Positions 1 to 8,926 of a DNA stretch of 22,273 nucleotides are shown here, piece by piece (the stretch's first letter is position 1; every line of letters starts with the position of its first letter). The translations under genes were made by a program, and so were the position numbers. The stretch covers positions 1 through 22,273 of the forward strand of contig CAZHRJ010000040.1 of assembly GCA_964534765.1 (NCBI GenBank), given 5' to 3'. Below the pieces are notes generated by a model that saw only the letters and a program-made list of their open reading frames with translations, did not search any database and was not told the DNA's origin. Origin of the DNA: CAZHRJ01 sp964534765. GTDB taxonomy: Bacteria > Lindowbacteria > 2-12-FULL-62-27.

Positions 1-71
1 TCCAGGCGGCCGCAAATTTTGTGAAGTTCCGACCCCTTAAGTTAGCTGGCATGACTCTAAACAGGCGCCTT

Positions 72-725
72 TTACTTCAATCGCTTAATTGAGCATCCGA
101 TCGATTTGGTGCTCTTCACCCCGATCTCCTCGCCTGCGGCCAGAGCGTTGACCGCCGACACCACATAGGGAGATTTGACCTCGGCCACGTCCTGACTGCT
201 GTCGTCAATCGCGCCCCGGTATGCCAGTTTGAGTTTCCGGTCGAACAGATACACATGGGGCGTTCGCGTCGCTCCCATGGCGTTGGCCAGATCGGAATTT
301 TTGTCCACCACGTAGGCGAACGCATACCCTTTATCCCTGGCGCGCTGCTTCATTTCCTCCAGGGAATCGACGCCATCCCGATTGGCCTCATTGGAGTTGA
401 CCGCCACCATGCCGATGCCCTTTTTCCTGCAAATCTCGGCGATGGTCGCGTACCGATTTTCCCACGCGATGACAAAGGGACAGGTATTGCATGAAAAAAC
501 CACCAGGAGCCCGTTTTGCCCCTTGAGATCCGCCAGCGACATCTCCTTGCCGGACACATCCATCATCTTGCGGTCAACCATCGGCGCCGCCTGGCCGATG
601 TCCAGTTCTCCCCCCGCGCTTGCCTTCTTCCCTTTGCCCTTTGCCGCACCGTCGGCCGGCGCCGACACCAAAAGACCGATGAGGGCCAAGGTCAGCATCG
701 GGATAACACGCCGCATTGTGATCAC
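72..725 (-). CDS. Exported peroxiredoxin-like (thioredoxin-fold) protein
   Basis: About 217 residues with an N-terminal signal-like segment (basic start, then a run rich in Leu, Ala, Ile and Val, ending near Ala-Asp-Gly-Ala-Ala), so probably exported. The redoxin fold follows. A CNTC motif at about residues 79-82 sits after the strand LLVVFS, the cis-proline is in TRTPHVYLFD at about residue 156, and a third Cys lies in the C-terminal IGCSIKR. The CNxCPF motif and the terminal GCSIK match the PRX_like1 branch of the AhpC/TSA-thioredoxin superfamily, where the exact substrate is usually unknown. The GTG at 725 is chosen because AAGGTGGTGA, one mismatch from the ideal ribosome site, lies 5 bases upstream. 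An ATG at 716 is the alternative. It follows the TlpA-like gene by about 110 bp on the same strand, suggesting a shared role in extracytoplasmic thiol redox or peroxide handling. The longer open frame to 863 lacks support. Confidence 0.85.
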   Translation of the reverse strand: MITMRRVIPMLTLALIGLLVSAPADGAAKGKGKKASAGGELDIGQAAPMVDRKMMDVSGKEMSLADLKGQNGLLVVFSCNTCPFVIAWENRYATIAEICRKKGIGMVAVNSNEANRDGVDSLEEMKQRARDKGYAFAYVVDKNSDLANAMGATRTPHVYLFDRKLKLAYRGAIDDSSQDVAEVKSPYVVSAVNALAAGEEIGVKSTKSIGCSIKRLK

Positions 726-835
726 GCGAATCACCACCTTCTGATTTTCGGAGATTATCTTTCCGATTCCGGCCCCTGTCAATTCCGGCGACACCCGGCC
801 CCTTTGACATACCCCCTGACGCGCTTGTCCACGCT

Positions 836-1417
836 TCACGGACGGGCCGGGGAAAATCCGCATGCCATCCGAACGTGCGACTCGATCATCTCCTCCGAAA
901 CCTGCCGCTCCCAGAACGCAACCTTGTTGCCGGATCTGTCATAGATCCAGATCGCCGGAAGGGACCCGGACCACTCCGGGGGAAATCCCGACAGAAAGTC
1001 CTGGTCCGGCTCCGATTTGATATAGCCGGCCGATCCCGCCTGAACGCTCGCCAGAAACGAGTCAACCCTCGGCGCGTCCTCCGGGAAATCGGCCGAGACC
1101 AGGATCAGGTCCAGATCGGCCGCATAGGTTTTCTGGATCCTGACCAGACCGGGCATCTCTTCGACGCAGGGCATGCACCACGTCGCCCAGATGGTGACCA
1201 TCACAGCCTTTTTTCCACGCAGGGTTTCGATTTTTTGGCGTACCCCATTGGACGTGATCGGTCTGACCGACGCCGTCGGGTTGACAGTCGTTCCCACCTG
1301 TGGTTTCAGGCCGCATCCCGCGCCTCCGGCGGTTGCGGTCACGGCGATCAGGCCCGCCATCAGGAGGCTTATTTTTTTCCGGCGATTGTTACGGCCTGGA
1401 GACACCGGCAAATCCAT
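836..1417 (-). CDS. TlpA-like thioredoxin-domain lipoprotein
   Basis: 193 residues. The N-terminus has basic residues, a hydrophobic segment (ISLLMAGLIAVTATAGG) and a lipobox-like GGAGC with Cys at about 35, so a membrane-anchored periplasmic lipoprotein is likely. The redox motif WATWCMPC (Cys 81 and 84) is followed by EEMPGL, the TlpA/ResA pattern, and a SLPAIWIYD segment carries the cis-proline. Family members reduce disulfides outside the cytoplasm, often in cytochrome c maturation, but no cytochrome genes are in view. The ATG at 1417 is preceded by AAAGAGGTG at good spacing and lies 29 bases inside the end of the upstream membrane gene, so the two are probably translationally coupled. 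The frame opens slightly further upstream (1441), without a better start. Confidence 0.88.
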   Translation of the reverse strand: MDLPVSPGRNNRRKKISLLMAGLIAVTATAGGAGCGLKPQVGTTVNPTASVRPITSNGVRQKIETLRGKKAVMVTIWATWCMPCVEEMPGLVRIQKTYAADLDLILVSADFPEDAPRVDSFLASVQAGSAGYIKSEPDQDFLSGFPPEWSGSLPAIWIYDRSGNKVAFWERQVSEEMIESHVRMACGFSPARP

Positions 1418-4334
1418 GCAACACCTCTTTCCGAAGGGCAATGGAGAGTTCGGGTCGATCGGACCGATAGCGAATGAAAAAAGTCCGCCCGACCGCCGGA
1501 TCGTTCCATCCTGCGAAAACCCTCACGCCGCTCGAATCACCCGAAGCATAAAACCTCACTTTCCGCGCGCCATCAAGCGACACCCCCACCGGCAATTCGG
1601 CCGCGCGGCCGGCGAAGGCGTTGATGGTGACCGGCAGGGCGTTTTCGGGAGACATGCCGATCAGCGGGGACAGCAGTTCCAGCCGTCCGCCATGAGGATC
1701 GGTCCATCGGGCGGAACGGAACGTCTGCCGGCGGAGGAACGTCCGGGATTCGTCCAGAAAACTGACCACGCGAAGTCGGACTCCGGCCGACATGTCCCGG
1801 CGAAATTCCTCCGGGAGGCGTGACTTTGTTCCGAACGCCGCCGTAATGTCGCCGTGTTTGACCGACCACTCCAGATCGGCCTCGGTGGAGATACCCACAA
1901 AGCGGAGCAGATTCTGGCGCGAGCTTTCCAAAAAAAGATCTTTCGGCCCCTCCAATTCCAATATCGGCCGATCATCCGTGTGTCCGGCCCGGCCTGACAG
2001 TACCGGCCCAAACTCGGCTGCGCCTCCGAGATACCCTCTCATGAGATCGTTCACCGTTTTCATTCGATCCAGATGGGGCGATGCGGCCAGGCGCGGATCG
2101 AGTCCTTCCGGCAGAGGGTCGGGCCAGGCAATCCGCCGGTGCGATGCGAGGATGATCAGATCTCCTCCGGAGGTCAGGTGTGAGAAGTTGAAAACATAAA
2201 AATTGGGAAAGACCGAATGGATCGTGGACAGGAGTGTGAGCATGTGGTCCCAGGACAGGGAGTACATCTGAAACCACTGGCACAAAATGCCGTCCGGGGC
2301 GAGGCGAGTTTTCAAGAGGGAGAAGTAGTCGCGGGTGAAGAGGTTCGATGCGCCGGAAAGCCATGCGTTCGACGGCTCGCTGATGATGAGGTCATATGCG
2401 CGATCCGGCGGCGTTCTCAGGAGCGTGTGCCGGGCGTCGTCAACGGTGATCGCGACGTTCGGCCGATGGTGAAGGCCGCGATTGACATGCCCAAAAAACT
2501 CCCGCGCCGCCCGGACGACCTCCGGCGAAATCTCAACAACGTCCACCTGGCCGATCGGATAGTCGGCCAGGGCGCCCGCGGTGACGCCGCTGCCCATGCC
2601 CACCACCAGCGCTCGCCGGACCGCCGGGAGAAACTGCATCGGCAGGTGCGCCAGCATGCTCTGCGTGACCATGTCCGATGGATTGTCACTGGCGTCGATT
2701 TTCCCGTTCACATATAAACTCAACGTCTTGCCCGACCCCATCAGGTTCGTCCCGGCCTCGACTGTCGGTTCGTCCGAATCCGTTTCCACCACGCTGACTG
2801 TCCCCTCGCGGCCTTCGTAGAACGCCTTCACCCGCAGCGCGTCAATAATCGCCGGGAATTCTTTTTGCCGCCATGATCGCAGCGCCCAGTCCGGCAGAGA
2901 TCCGATCTGGGCGTGAAACGGTCTCATATCCCACCTCGGCCGCACCACCATGAGCAGGATCGTCACCCCCATGAGTGCCGCCACAGCGGCCGGCCCGAGG
3001 GGTCGGACCGCATCCATCCACGCGTGTTGGGTCTTGCGGGCCGGCACCGCTTGTGTCAGGGCAAGGCTGATCAAAAACAGGGACAGGCCCAGAACGGCGA
3101 TGATGAAGATAAACGTGCCAAAGCTCCCGGCGCCCGGCAGGAACACAAAGGTGACGATCAGGCTTCCCAAAGCGCTTCCCGCACCGCTCACCGCCGCCCA
3201 CATACCGGTGATGTGGCCGACGCGATCCCGGTCACCGCTCAGGCTTTTAATCGCCGCCGGATATCCCACCCCGAATCCCAGCGCCACCGGTCCGGCGAGC
3301 ATCGCGGTGACCAGCACATTGGCCGCCTGAAACGCCCAAAACTGTCCATCGATCCGATCGAACACACGAAGCTGGATCGCCGGGATTTGGTCGATCCATG
3401 GACAGGTCAGGGCAACGTGGCAGAACACCAGGAACTGGGCCAGAAAAAAAATCTGGCGCGAGTCTCGTCCCCGTTCGATGACCGCAAATAGTTGGCCACC
3501 CAATCCGATGCCCAAGAGGTACACGCCGAGAATGAACGAAAATGAATAAAGCGACCCGCCAAAGGTCAGGACCAATACCCGGTTGTAAAGCGTCTCAAGT
3601 CCCAGCGCCGCCAGGCCGGACAGAAACAGGGCGGCCCCTGTATAATATGGAGAGGCGCCCGGGCAGCGGCACGTCCCCGCCGCGCGCGACCGAGTCGCGT
3701 CGCCGTCGGGGAGTTTTTGAGTGTCGCGGTTTGACCGGTTGGCGTCAGGCAGGAAGAATGCGCAACTGCCGGCCATGAGGTTCAATCCGACCGCCAGATA
3801 GGTCGCGCCGGAGACTCCGAAAACCGGCAGGATGACGGTGGGAGCAAGAAACGCGGTCGCCGCGGCGCCTGTGGTATTGATTCCGTAGAAGAATCCGATC
3901 GGCCGGCCAAGACCCGGCGATGCGTCGCTGAGATACCGGACCGCGACCGGAAACGTCCCGCCCATCAAAAAAGTCGGGACCAGAAGCGCCAAAAAAATCC
4001 CCCCGCATTCGATGATCAGCCCGGCCGCTGTTGAACCGGTCGACGCATGGATCCGATCCAGCAATGCCGCGTACCCCTGGAAGACCGGCAGGGACGCAGC
4101 GCCGAAAAGGCCGATTCCCATTTCCAGCGCCGCAAACAGCCTGCCCCGCCGGATCGTCCGGTCGGCCGTATTCCCCCAGAACCAGCTGCCCAGACCCAGG
4201 CCGGCCATGAACGCCGCGAGGCAGATGCCGATCGAAACCGCCGTTGAGCCGACCAGCAGGCTGAGCCGACGCATCCAGAGAATCTGGTATAGGATGGCGG
4301 CCCCGCCGGACAAAAACCCACAAAAATAAATCAA
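1389..4334 (-). CDS. Fused MFS-type membrane / spermidine-synthase-like protein
   Basis: 981 residues. The first roughly 460 are a polytopic membrane domain beginning GFLSGGAAILYQILWMRRL, with the AFMAGLGLGSWFWG motif typical of fused MFS/spermidine synthase proteins. A hydrophilic Arg/Asp-rich loop at about 200-225 divides it into two halves. At about 575 a Rossmann-like domain starts with LVVGMGSGVTAGAL, followed by VDVVEISPEV and, near 650, ISEPSNAWLSGASNLFT. The acidic pair of true aminopropyltransferases is replaced by ISEPSNAW, as is common in this fused family, so polyamine synthesis is not assured. A tail of about 160 residues (about 820-981) is not recognised. The start is TTG at 4334, 18 bp after the upstream stop. 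No ATG or GTG fits, and the conserved first helix begins right there. No clear ribosome site is seen, so translation may be coupled to the gene before it. Confidence 0.85.
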   Translation of the reverse strand: MIYFCGFLSGGAAILYQILWMRRLSLLVGSTAVSIGICLAAFMAGLGLGSWFWGNTADRTIRRGRLFAALEMGIGLFGAASLPVFQGYAALLDRIHASTGSTAAGLIIECGGIFLALLVPTFLMGGTFPVAVRYLSDASPGLGRPIGFFYGINTTGAAATAFLAPTVILPVFGVSGATYLAVGLNLMAGSCAFFLPDANRSNRDTQKLPDGDATRSRAAGTCRCPGASPYYTGAALFLSGLAALGLETLYNRVLVLTFGGSLYSFSFILGVYLLGIGLGGQLFAVIERGRDSRQIFFLAQFLVFCHVALTCPWIDQIPAIQLRVFDRIDGQFWAFQAANVLVTAMLAGPVALGFGVGYPAAIKSLSGDRDRVGHITGMWAAVSGAGSALGSLIVTFVFLPGAGSFGTFIFIIAVLGLSLFLISLALTQAVPARKTQHAWMDAVRPLGPAAVAALMGVTILLMVVRPRWDMRPFHAQIGSLPDWALRSWRQKEFPAIIDALRVKAFYEGREGTVSVVETDSDEPTVEAGTNLMGSGKTLSLYVNGKIDASDNPSDMVTQSMLAHLPMQFLPAVRRALVVGMGSGVTAGALADYPIGQVDVVEISPEVVRAAREFFGHVNRGLHHRPNVAITVDDARHTLLRTPPDRAYDLIISEPSNAWLSGASNLFTRDYFSLLKTRLAPDGILCQWFQMYSLSWDHMLTLLSTIHSVFPNFYVFNFSHLTSGGDLIILASHRRIAWPDPLPEGLDPRLAASPHLDRMKTVNDLMRGYLGGAAEFGPVLSGRAGHTDDRPILELEGPKDLFLESSRQNLLRFVGISTEADLEWSVKHGDITAAFGTKSRLPEEFRRDMSAGVRLRVVSFLDESRTFLRRQTFRSARWTDPHGGRLELLSPLIGMSPENALPVTINAFAGRAAELPVGVSLDGARKVRFYASGDSSGVRVFAGWNDPAVGRTFFIRYRSDRPELSIALRKEVLHGFAGVSRP

Positions 4335-4352
4335 CGAGTGATGGGGGGCGGG

Positions 4353-4922
4353 TTACCGGGTCTGCGGATCCGGCGGCTGCTCGCGGAATTCTTCCAGCAA
4401 CCGCTCGATGTCCCTGGGAAGGTTTTTGGAGATAAGAAGCGACACGTAAAAAATGAGCGCGAATGGCCATACGTCCTCACGGCTCTGGATGAGTCCCGTA
4501 TGGACGTCTTCCCCCCGGGCCAGGTCCCGCCCGTACTGCGAAATCGCCTCCTCGACGGTCCCGTCATAGACTTGATGACTCTGCACATTCTTGAATTTCA
4601 TGCTCGGAAACCGCACGCCCCGGATATACATGAGCGTCGTGACGCTGTTCTCGTCCGATTTCAGAGACTCAAAATTGAATCCCTCGAACTGGGGATGGTG
4701 ATCCGGCAGAAGCAGTCTGGGTTTGGCCACGTCGACCATTCCTTGCCGGACATTGGAGTGCGATTCGATTCGAGAGTGTTCGCTCACGAGGACATATGGC
4801 AGACGCGTATCCTCGAACGTCTCGAGACTCGCCAGTCGTTTTCGCCTGATCCGGGTGGTCCGAACGGCCTCCTGCCACATGTCTGTGAGGTCCATGTTCT
4901 GATCATAGACTGGGCCGCACAT
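4353..4922 (-). CDS. Conserved-looking hypothetical protein
   Basis: 189 residues, function not recognised. The protein is mostly hydrophilic. It has a basic stretch near residues 21-28 (RTTRIRRKR), a central segment LMYIRGVRFPSMKFKN, and near the C-terminus a short hydrophobic stretch (WPFALIFYVSLLISKN) too isolated to call a confident membrane helix. A hydrophilic tail rich in Glu, Arg and Pro ends it. AGGAAA lies about 9 bases before the ATG at 4922, and a second ATG lies at 4895. It is first in the minus-strand run, 18 bp before the spermidine-synthase-like gene, and is transcribed divergently from the tal-pgi operon. The plus-strand frame that is open across it (from 4338) reads into tal-pgi but shows no homology-like motifs here, which favours the minus-strand gene. 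Confidence 0.65.
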   Translation of the reverse strand: MCGPVYDQNMDLTDMWQEAVRTTRIRRKRLASLETFEDTRLPYVLVSEHSRIESHSNVRQGMVDVAKPRLLLPDHHPQFEGFNFESLKSDENSVTTLMYIRGVRFPSMKFKNVQSHQVYDGTVEEAISQYGRDLARGEDVHTGLIQSREDVWPFALIFYVSLLISKNLPRDIERLLEEFREQPPDPQTR

Positions 4923-4959
4923 GAAGTCAATTTCCTAGCCCCCCTCCATAATCCGCGCA

Positions 4960-4988
4960 TTTTTAGGTGGACTTCCAGGCTGGCTCAA
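4960..4988 (-). promoter_or_regulatory. Possible sigma70 promoter for the minus-strand operon
   Basis: Read on the minus strand, TTGAGC (4988-4983) and TAAAAA (4965-4960) are separated by exactly 17 bases. The likely transcript start falls about 30 bases before the ATG at 4922. Each box has four of six consensus matches, so this is a reasonable but unproven promoter. No convincing plus-strand promoter for tal-pgi was found in the same 117-bp divergent gap, which otherwise holds only the purine-rich ribosome-site region near 5010-5028. Confidence 0.4.
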
Positions 4989-5039
4989 GCTAGCGTGGGC
5001 CGGTTAAGGGGGAACAGGGGAGAAGGGGTGGTTCCGAAC

Positions 5040-7931
5040 GTGGCGACACAGACACAGGTCAACCCGCTGGTCGAGGTTCAGGAGTACGGCCAGAGCATCT
5101 GGTACGACAATATCCGCCGGGGGCTGATTACTTCCGGTGAGCTCCAGGGCATGATAGACAATGACGGCCTTCTGGGCATTACGTCCAATCCCACTATTTT
5201 CAAAAACGCCATCTCCGGCAGCACCGATTATGACAGCGCCATCAAAGTCCTTGTCAAACGCGAAAAAGGCGTTGACGAAATATATGAAACCCTGGCCGTC
5301 GAGGACATCCAGCGCGCCACGGATCTCTTAAAGCCCGTGTATGACCGCACCAAGGGCCGCGACGGGTTTGTGAGTCTCGAGGTTTCCCCCTACCTGGCGA
5401 ACGACACGGAGGGAACGATCAACGAGGCGCTTCGCCTGCGCAAGCAAGTCGGGCGGGACAATGTGATGATCAAAGTCCCGGCAACGCCCGCCGGCATCCC
5501 GGCGGTCGAGCGGTTGATTTCCGAGGGTCTAAGCATCAACGTCACGCTTCTTTTTGCCGTCGACATGTACGAGAAAGTCATCACCGCCTACCTTGCGGGA
5601 CTCGAAAAACGCGTCGCCGCAGGCGGCGACATCCGGAACATATCGTCCGTGGCCAGCTTTTTCATCAGCCGCATCGACACCGAGATCGACAAGCAGATCG
5701 CGCTGAAGATGCCCGCGATCAAATCCGATGCCGACCGCGGCCGCCTCGCGGACCTTCAGGGCAAAATCGCCATCGCCAACGCGAAAAAGGCCTACCAGCT
5801 CTACACCCAAATCATCGCCGGACCCCGATGGAAAAAACTGGCCGACAAGGGCGCACGGACTCAGCGTCTTTTGTGGGCGTCGACGAGCACGAAGAATCCC
5901 AAATACCGCGACGTGTTTTATGTCGAGGGATTGATCGGCACGGACACCGTCGACACGATTCCCACGGCGACGTTCAGCGCTTTCCGCGATCATGGCCGGC
6001 CCGCCGCTACGCTCGATAAAAACCCCGCCCAGGCGGACAAGGAACTCAAATCCCTCGCCGAATTCGGCATCAGCCTCCAGGCCGCAACCGACAAACTCCT
6101 CGACGACGGGGTCAAGTCTTTTTCGGATTCGTTCGACGAGCTCATGAGCGCGGTTGAACAGAAACGCGCGGCAATCCTCGGCGATACGGTCAACCGCCAG
6201 ACCTACCAGATCGGCGCCTTGGCCGAGACCGTCAAATCGTCGCTGGAGTCGATGAGAAAATCGGGATTCGTCCGCAGGCTCTGGGACAAGGACCCGACGC
6301 TCTGGACCAAAAAAAAGGAGCATCACCCCGTCATCCGCGGCGCTCTTGGATGGCTCCATGTAACCGAGCAGGAACTGGAGCGGGTGGAGCGGCTGACCTC
6401 GTTTACCGAGGAAGTCAAAAAACGCGGATTCAAGCATGTTCTGCTTCTGGGCATGGGCGGATCGAGTCTGTGCCCGGAGGTCCTCAAGATGACGTTCGGC
6501 GTGATCAAGGGCCATCCGGAACTCCTCGTGCTGGACAGCACGGTACCGGCCCAGGTCATGGCTTTTGAGAAAAAAGTCGATCTGGCCAAAACGCTCTGCA
6601 TCGTCGCCTCCAAATCAGGATCCACCACCGAACCCAATGTCTTTTCCGCGTATTTCTTCGACAAAATGAAAAAGGTGAAAGGCGCCAAGGCCGCCGAGAA
6701 TTTCATCGCCATCACCGATCCGGGATCGGCGTTGGAAAAAGCCGCCTCCGCCGCCGGATTCTGGCATATCTTCTCCGGCGTCCCGGAAATCGGCGGCAGG
6801 TATTCGGCTCTATCCAAATTCGGACTCGTTCCGGCCGCCGCAATGGGCCTGGATGTCCGGGCTTTTCTGACGGAGACCGACCGCATGATCCACAGTTGCG
6901 CGTCCTGCGTCCCGCCCGAGGACAACCCGGGCGTCGTCCTCGGCACGATCCTTGGCGAGCTGGCCAAAAAAGGCCGGGACAAAGTGACCGTCATCGCGTC
7001 TCCCGCGATCGGGGATATCGGCGCGTGGCTCGAACAGCTCATGGCCGAAAGCACGGGCAAGGAAGGCAAGGGTCTCATTCCGGTCGCGGATGAACCGCTC
7101 GGTTCGCCCGAAGTCTACGGCGACGACCGCGTATTCGCTTACGTGCGGGTCACCAAACAGCCGGATGCCAAACAGGACAAACTGGTAGATGCCCTGGAAA
7201 AAGCGGGTCAGCCGGTCGTCCGGTGCGTCATTGACGCGCCAACGGACCTTGGCGAGGAATTCTTCCGCTGGGAAATCGCCACCGCCACCGCCGGAGCGAT
7301 CATCGGCATCAACGCCTTTGATCAGCCCAATGTCCAGGAAAGCAAGGACAATACCAAGGCCCTCTTGGAGGAATACAAGAAAAAGGGCGCCCTACCCAGG
7401 GAAGAGCCGATTTTGAAGAGTGACGGGATCGAACTGTATGCGGACAAAAAGAGCGCTTCTTCGCTCAAGGAAAAAGCCGCACGCAGCCCATTCCCGAAAG
7501 CCTCGCTCGAATCCTATCTCCACGCGCATCTGGGCCGGATTAAAAAAGGCGACTACGCCGCATTCAACGCCTACATCGAAATGAGCACCGCCCACATCAA
7601 GGCCCTTCAATCGATCCGGACGACCGTCCGGGACGCCAAAAAGGTCGCGACAACGGTCGGATTCGGACCCCGATTTTTGCATTCGACCGGGCAGCTTCAC
7701 AAGGGCGGGCCCGACACCGGGCTTTTCACGCAGATCACCTGCGACGATCCGGAAGACCTGCAGATCCCGGGCGAGCCGTTTACGTTCGGGGTACTCAAGG
7801 AAGCGCAGTCCCTGGGTGATTTTCAGTGCCTGGCCAAACGCGACCGCAGGCTCCTCAGGATCCATCTCGGAAAAAATGTTGATAAAGGTTTGGAACGTCT
7901 CCGCAAGGCGGTGACCGCCGTCGTCCGATAG
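5040..7931 (+). CDS. tal-pgi: Bifunctional transaldolase / glucose-6-phosphate isomerase
   Basis: 963 residues. The N-terminal part (about 1-370) is transaldolase: YGQSIWYDNIRR, GITSNPTIFKNAI, then VMIKVPATPAG with the Schiff-base lysine at residue 145, and SSVASFFISRIDTEID. The C-terminal part (about 390-963) is phosphoglucose isomerase of the fused type: LLLGMGGSSLCPEV and VASKSGSTTEPN for sugar-phosphate binding, GGRYSALS at about 585, GINAFDQPNVQ, and a C-terminal FLHSTGQLHKGGPDTG. The enzyme would exchange three-carbon units between sugar phosphates and interconvert glucose-6-P and fructose-6-P in the cytoplasm. GTG at 5040 is chosen because the transaldolase sequence begins there and AGAAGGGG lies about 11 bases upstream. 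GTG at 5028 is an alternative. It leads a five-gene sugar operon. The open frame continues upstream to 4338 but is antisense to another gene. Confidence 0.95.
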   Translation: MATQTQVNPLVEVQEYGQSIWYDNIRRGLITSGELQGMIDNDGLLGITSNPTIFKNAISGSTDYDSAIKVLVKREKGVDEIYETLAVEDIQRATDLLKPVYDRTKGRDGFVSLEVSPYLANDTEGTINEALRLRKQVGRDNVMIKVPATPAGIPAVERLISEGLSINVTLLFAVDMYEKVITAYLAGLEKRVAAGGDIRNISSVASFFISRIDTEIDKQIALKMPAIKSDADRGRLADLQGKIAIANAKKAYQLYTQIIAGPRWKKLADKGARTQRLLWASTSTKNPKYRDVFYVEGLIGTDTVDTIPTATFSAFRDHGRPAATLDKNPAQADKELKSLAEFGISLQAATDKLLDDGVKSFSDSFDELMSAVEQKRAAILGDTVNRQTYQIGALAETVKSSLESMRKSGFVRRLWDKDPTLWTKKKEHHPVIRGALGWLHVTEQELERVERLTSFTEEVKKRGFKHVLLLGMGGSSLCPEVLKMTFGVIKGHPELLVLDSTVPAQVMAFEKKVDLAKTLCIVASKSGSTTEPNVFSAYFFDKMKKVKGAKAAENFIAITDPGSALEKAASAAGFWHIFSGVPEIGGRYSALSKFGLVPAAAMGLDVRAFLTETDRMIHSCASCVPPEDNPGVVLGTILGELAKKGRDKVTVIASPAIGDIGAWLEQLMAESTGKEGKGLIPVADEPLGSPEVYGDDRVFAYVRVTKQPDAKQDKLVDALEKAGQPVVRCVIDAPTDLGEEFFRWEIATATAGAIIGINAFDQPNVQESKDNTKALLEEYKKKGALPREEPILKSDGIELYADKKSASSLKEKAARSPFPKASLESYLHAHLGRIKKGDYAAFNAYIEMSTAHIKALQSIRTTVRDAKKVATTVGFGPRFLHSTGQLHKGGPDTGLFTQITCDDPEDLQIPGEPFTFGVLKEAQSLGDFQCLAKRDRRLLRIHLGKNVDKGLERLRKAVTAVVR

Positions 7932-7975
7932 GACGGCCGATACACTGACAGTGATTTTGAAAGGAGTCATCTGAC

Positions 7976-8917
7976 ATGCAACTGGGAATGGTGGGTTTGG
8001 GAAGAATGGGCGGCAACATGGTCAAACGCCTCACGCAGGGCGGCCATCAGGTGGTCGCGTTCGACCGGAGCGCCGACGCGGTCAAGGAACTTTCAAAGGA
8101 AAAAGGCGTCACCGGCGCGGCGACTCTCCCGGAAATGGTTTCCAAATTGAAAAAACCTCGCGCAGTCTGGGTCATGGTACCGGCCGGCAAACCGACGGAG
8201 GAGACGGTGATGACGATTGCGGATTTGTGCGACAAGGACGACGTCATCATCGACGGCGGCAATTCCAAATTCACCGACGACGCCCGCCGGGCGGAGACGC
8301 TCAAGAAAAAAGGCATCAACTATATGGACGTCGGCACCAGCGGCGGAATCTGGGGCCTCAAGGTCGGATACTGCATGATGATGGGCGGCGACAAGGTGAT
8401 TTTCAAGCGGCTCGAGCCGATTTTCAAAACTCTCGCGCCGGAAAACGGATACGTCTACTGCGGATCAAACGGATCGGGGCATTTTGTCAAGATGGTTCAC
8501 AACGGCATCGAATACGGCATGATGCAGGCCTACGGCGAGGGATTCGCGATCCTGCGCAAGTCGGGATACAACCTCGATCTCCACGAGATCGCCAAAATCT
8601 GGAATAACGGCAGCGTTGTCCGATCGTGGCTCCTCGAATTGCTCGAAGCCGCTTACGCGCAGGACAACGATCTGGCCAACGTCAAAGGATACGTCGAAGA
8701 TACCGGCGAAGGCCGCTGGACCCTGCAGGCCGCCATCGACGAGGACGTCCCCGCGCCCGTTCTGGCCATGTCGCTCTTCACCCGGTTCCGCTCCCGCGAG
8801 GAGGAGGAATACGCCGACAAGGTCGTCGCGGCGCTCCGTCAGCAATTCGGCGGTCACGCCATCAAAACAGCCGGCGGCAAAACCGTCGGCCCGCGCAAAG
8901 CTCCGGTCAAGGCCTAG
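7976..8917 (+). CDS. gnd: 6-phosphogluconate dehydrogenase, short decarboxylating form
   Basis: 313 residues, the length of the short form (YqeC/GndA type, around 300) rather than the 470-residue classic enzyme. The Rossmann motif GLGRMGGNM is at residues 7-15, followed by VIIDGGNSK, MDVGTSGGIWGL and HFVKMVHNGIEYGMMQ, with the catalytic lysine at about 172. It oxidises and decarboxylates 6-phosphogluconate to ribulose-5-phosphate. Cofactor choice cannot be settled by eye: the residues after the second strand read FDRS. AAAGGAGT lies 9 bases before the ATG, the clearest ribosome site of the operon. The 44-bp gap after tal-pgi contains a small CACTGACAGTG palindrome at 7943-7953. The C-terminal tail (TAGGKTVGPRKAPVKA) is basic and probably unstructured. 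Confidence 0.95.
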   Translation: MQLGMVGLGRMGGNMVKRLTQGGHQVVAFDRSADAVKELSKEKGVTGAATLPEMVSKLKKPRAVWVMVPAGKPTEETVMTIADLCDKDDVIIDGGNSKFTDDARRAETLKKKGINYMDVGTSGGIWGLKVGYCMMMGGDKVIFKRLEPIFKTLAPENGYVYCGSNGSGHFVKMVHNGIEYGMMQAYGEGFAILRKSGYNLDLHEIAKIWNNGSVVRSWLLELLEAAYAQDNDLANVKGYVEDTGEGRWTLQAAIDEDVPAPVLAMSLFTRFRSREEEEYADKVVAALRQQFGGHAIKTAGGKTVGPRKAPVKA

Positions 8918-8926
8918 CAGACCCAC

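Noticed and set aside
63..70. AGGCGCCT palindrome as a terminator for the minus-strand operon
   Set aside because: The stem is only four base pairs with no loop, and no U-run is present on the correct side. The first 71 bases show nothing else.
4338..5039. Long plus-strand N-terminal extension of the tal-pgi frame
   Set aside because: Transaldolase motifs begin only after 5040, the stretch is antisense to a better minus-strand gene with its own start and ribosome site, and there is a good GTG at 5040.
5529..6515. 328-residue minus-strand open frame
   Set aside because: Antisense to the transaldolase and isomerase domains, with shadow-like composition.
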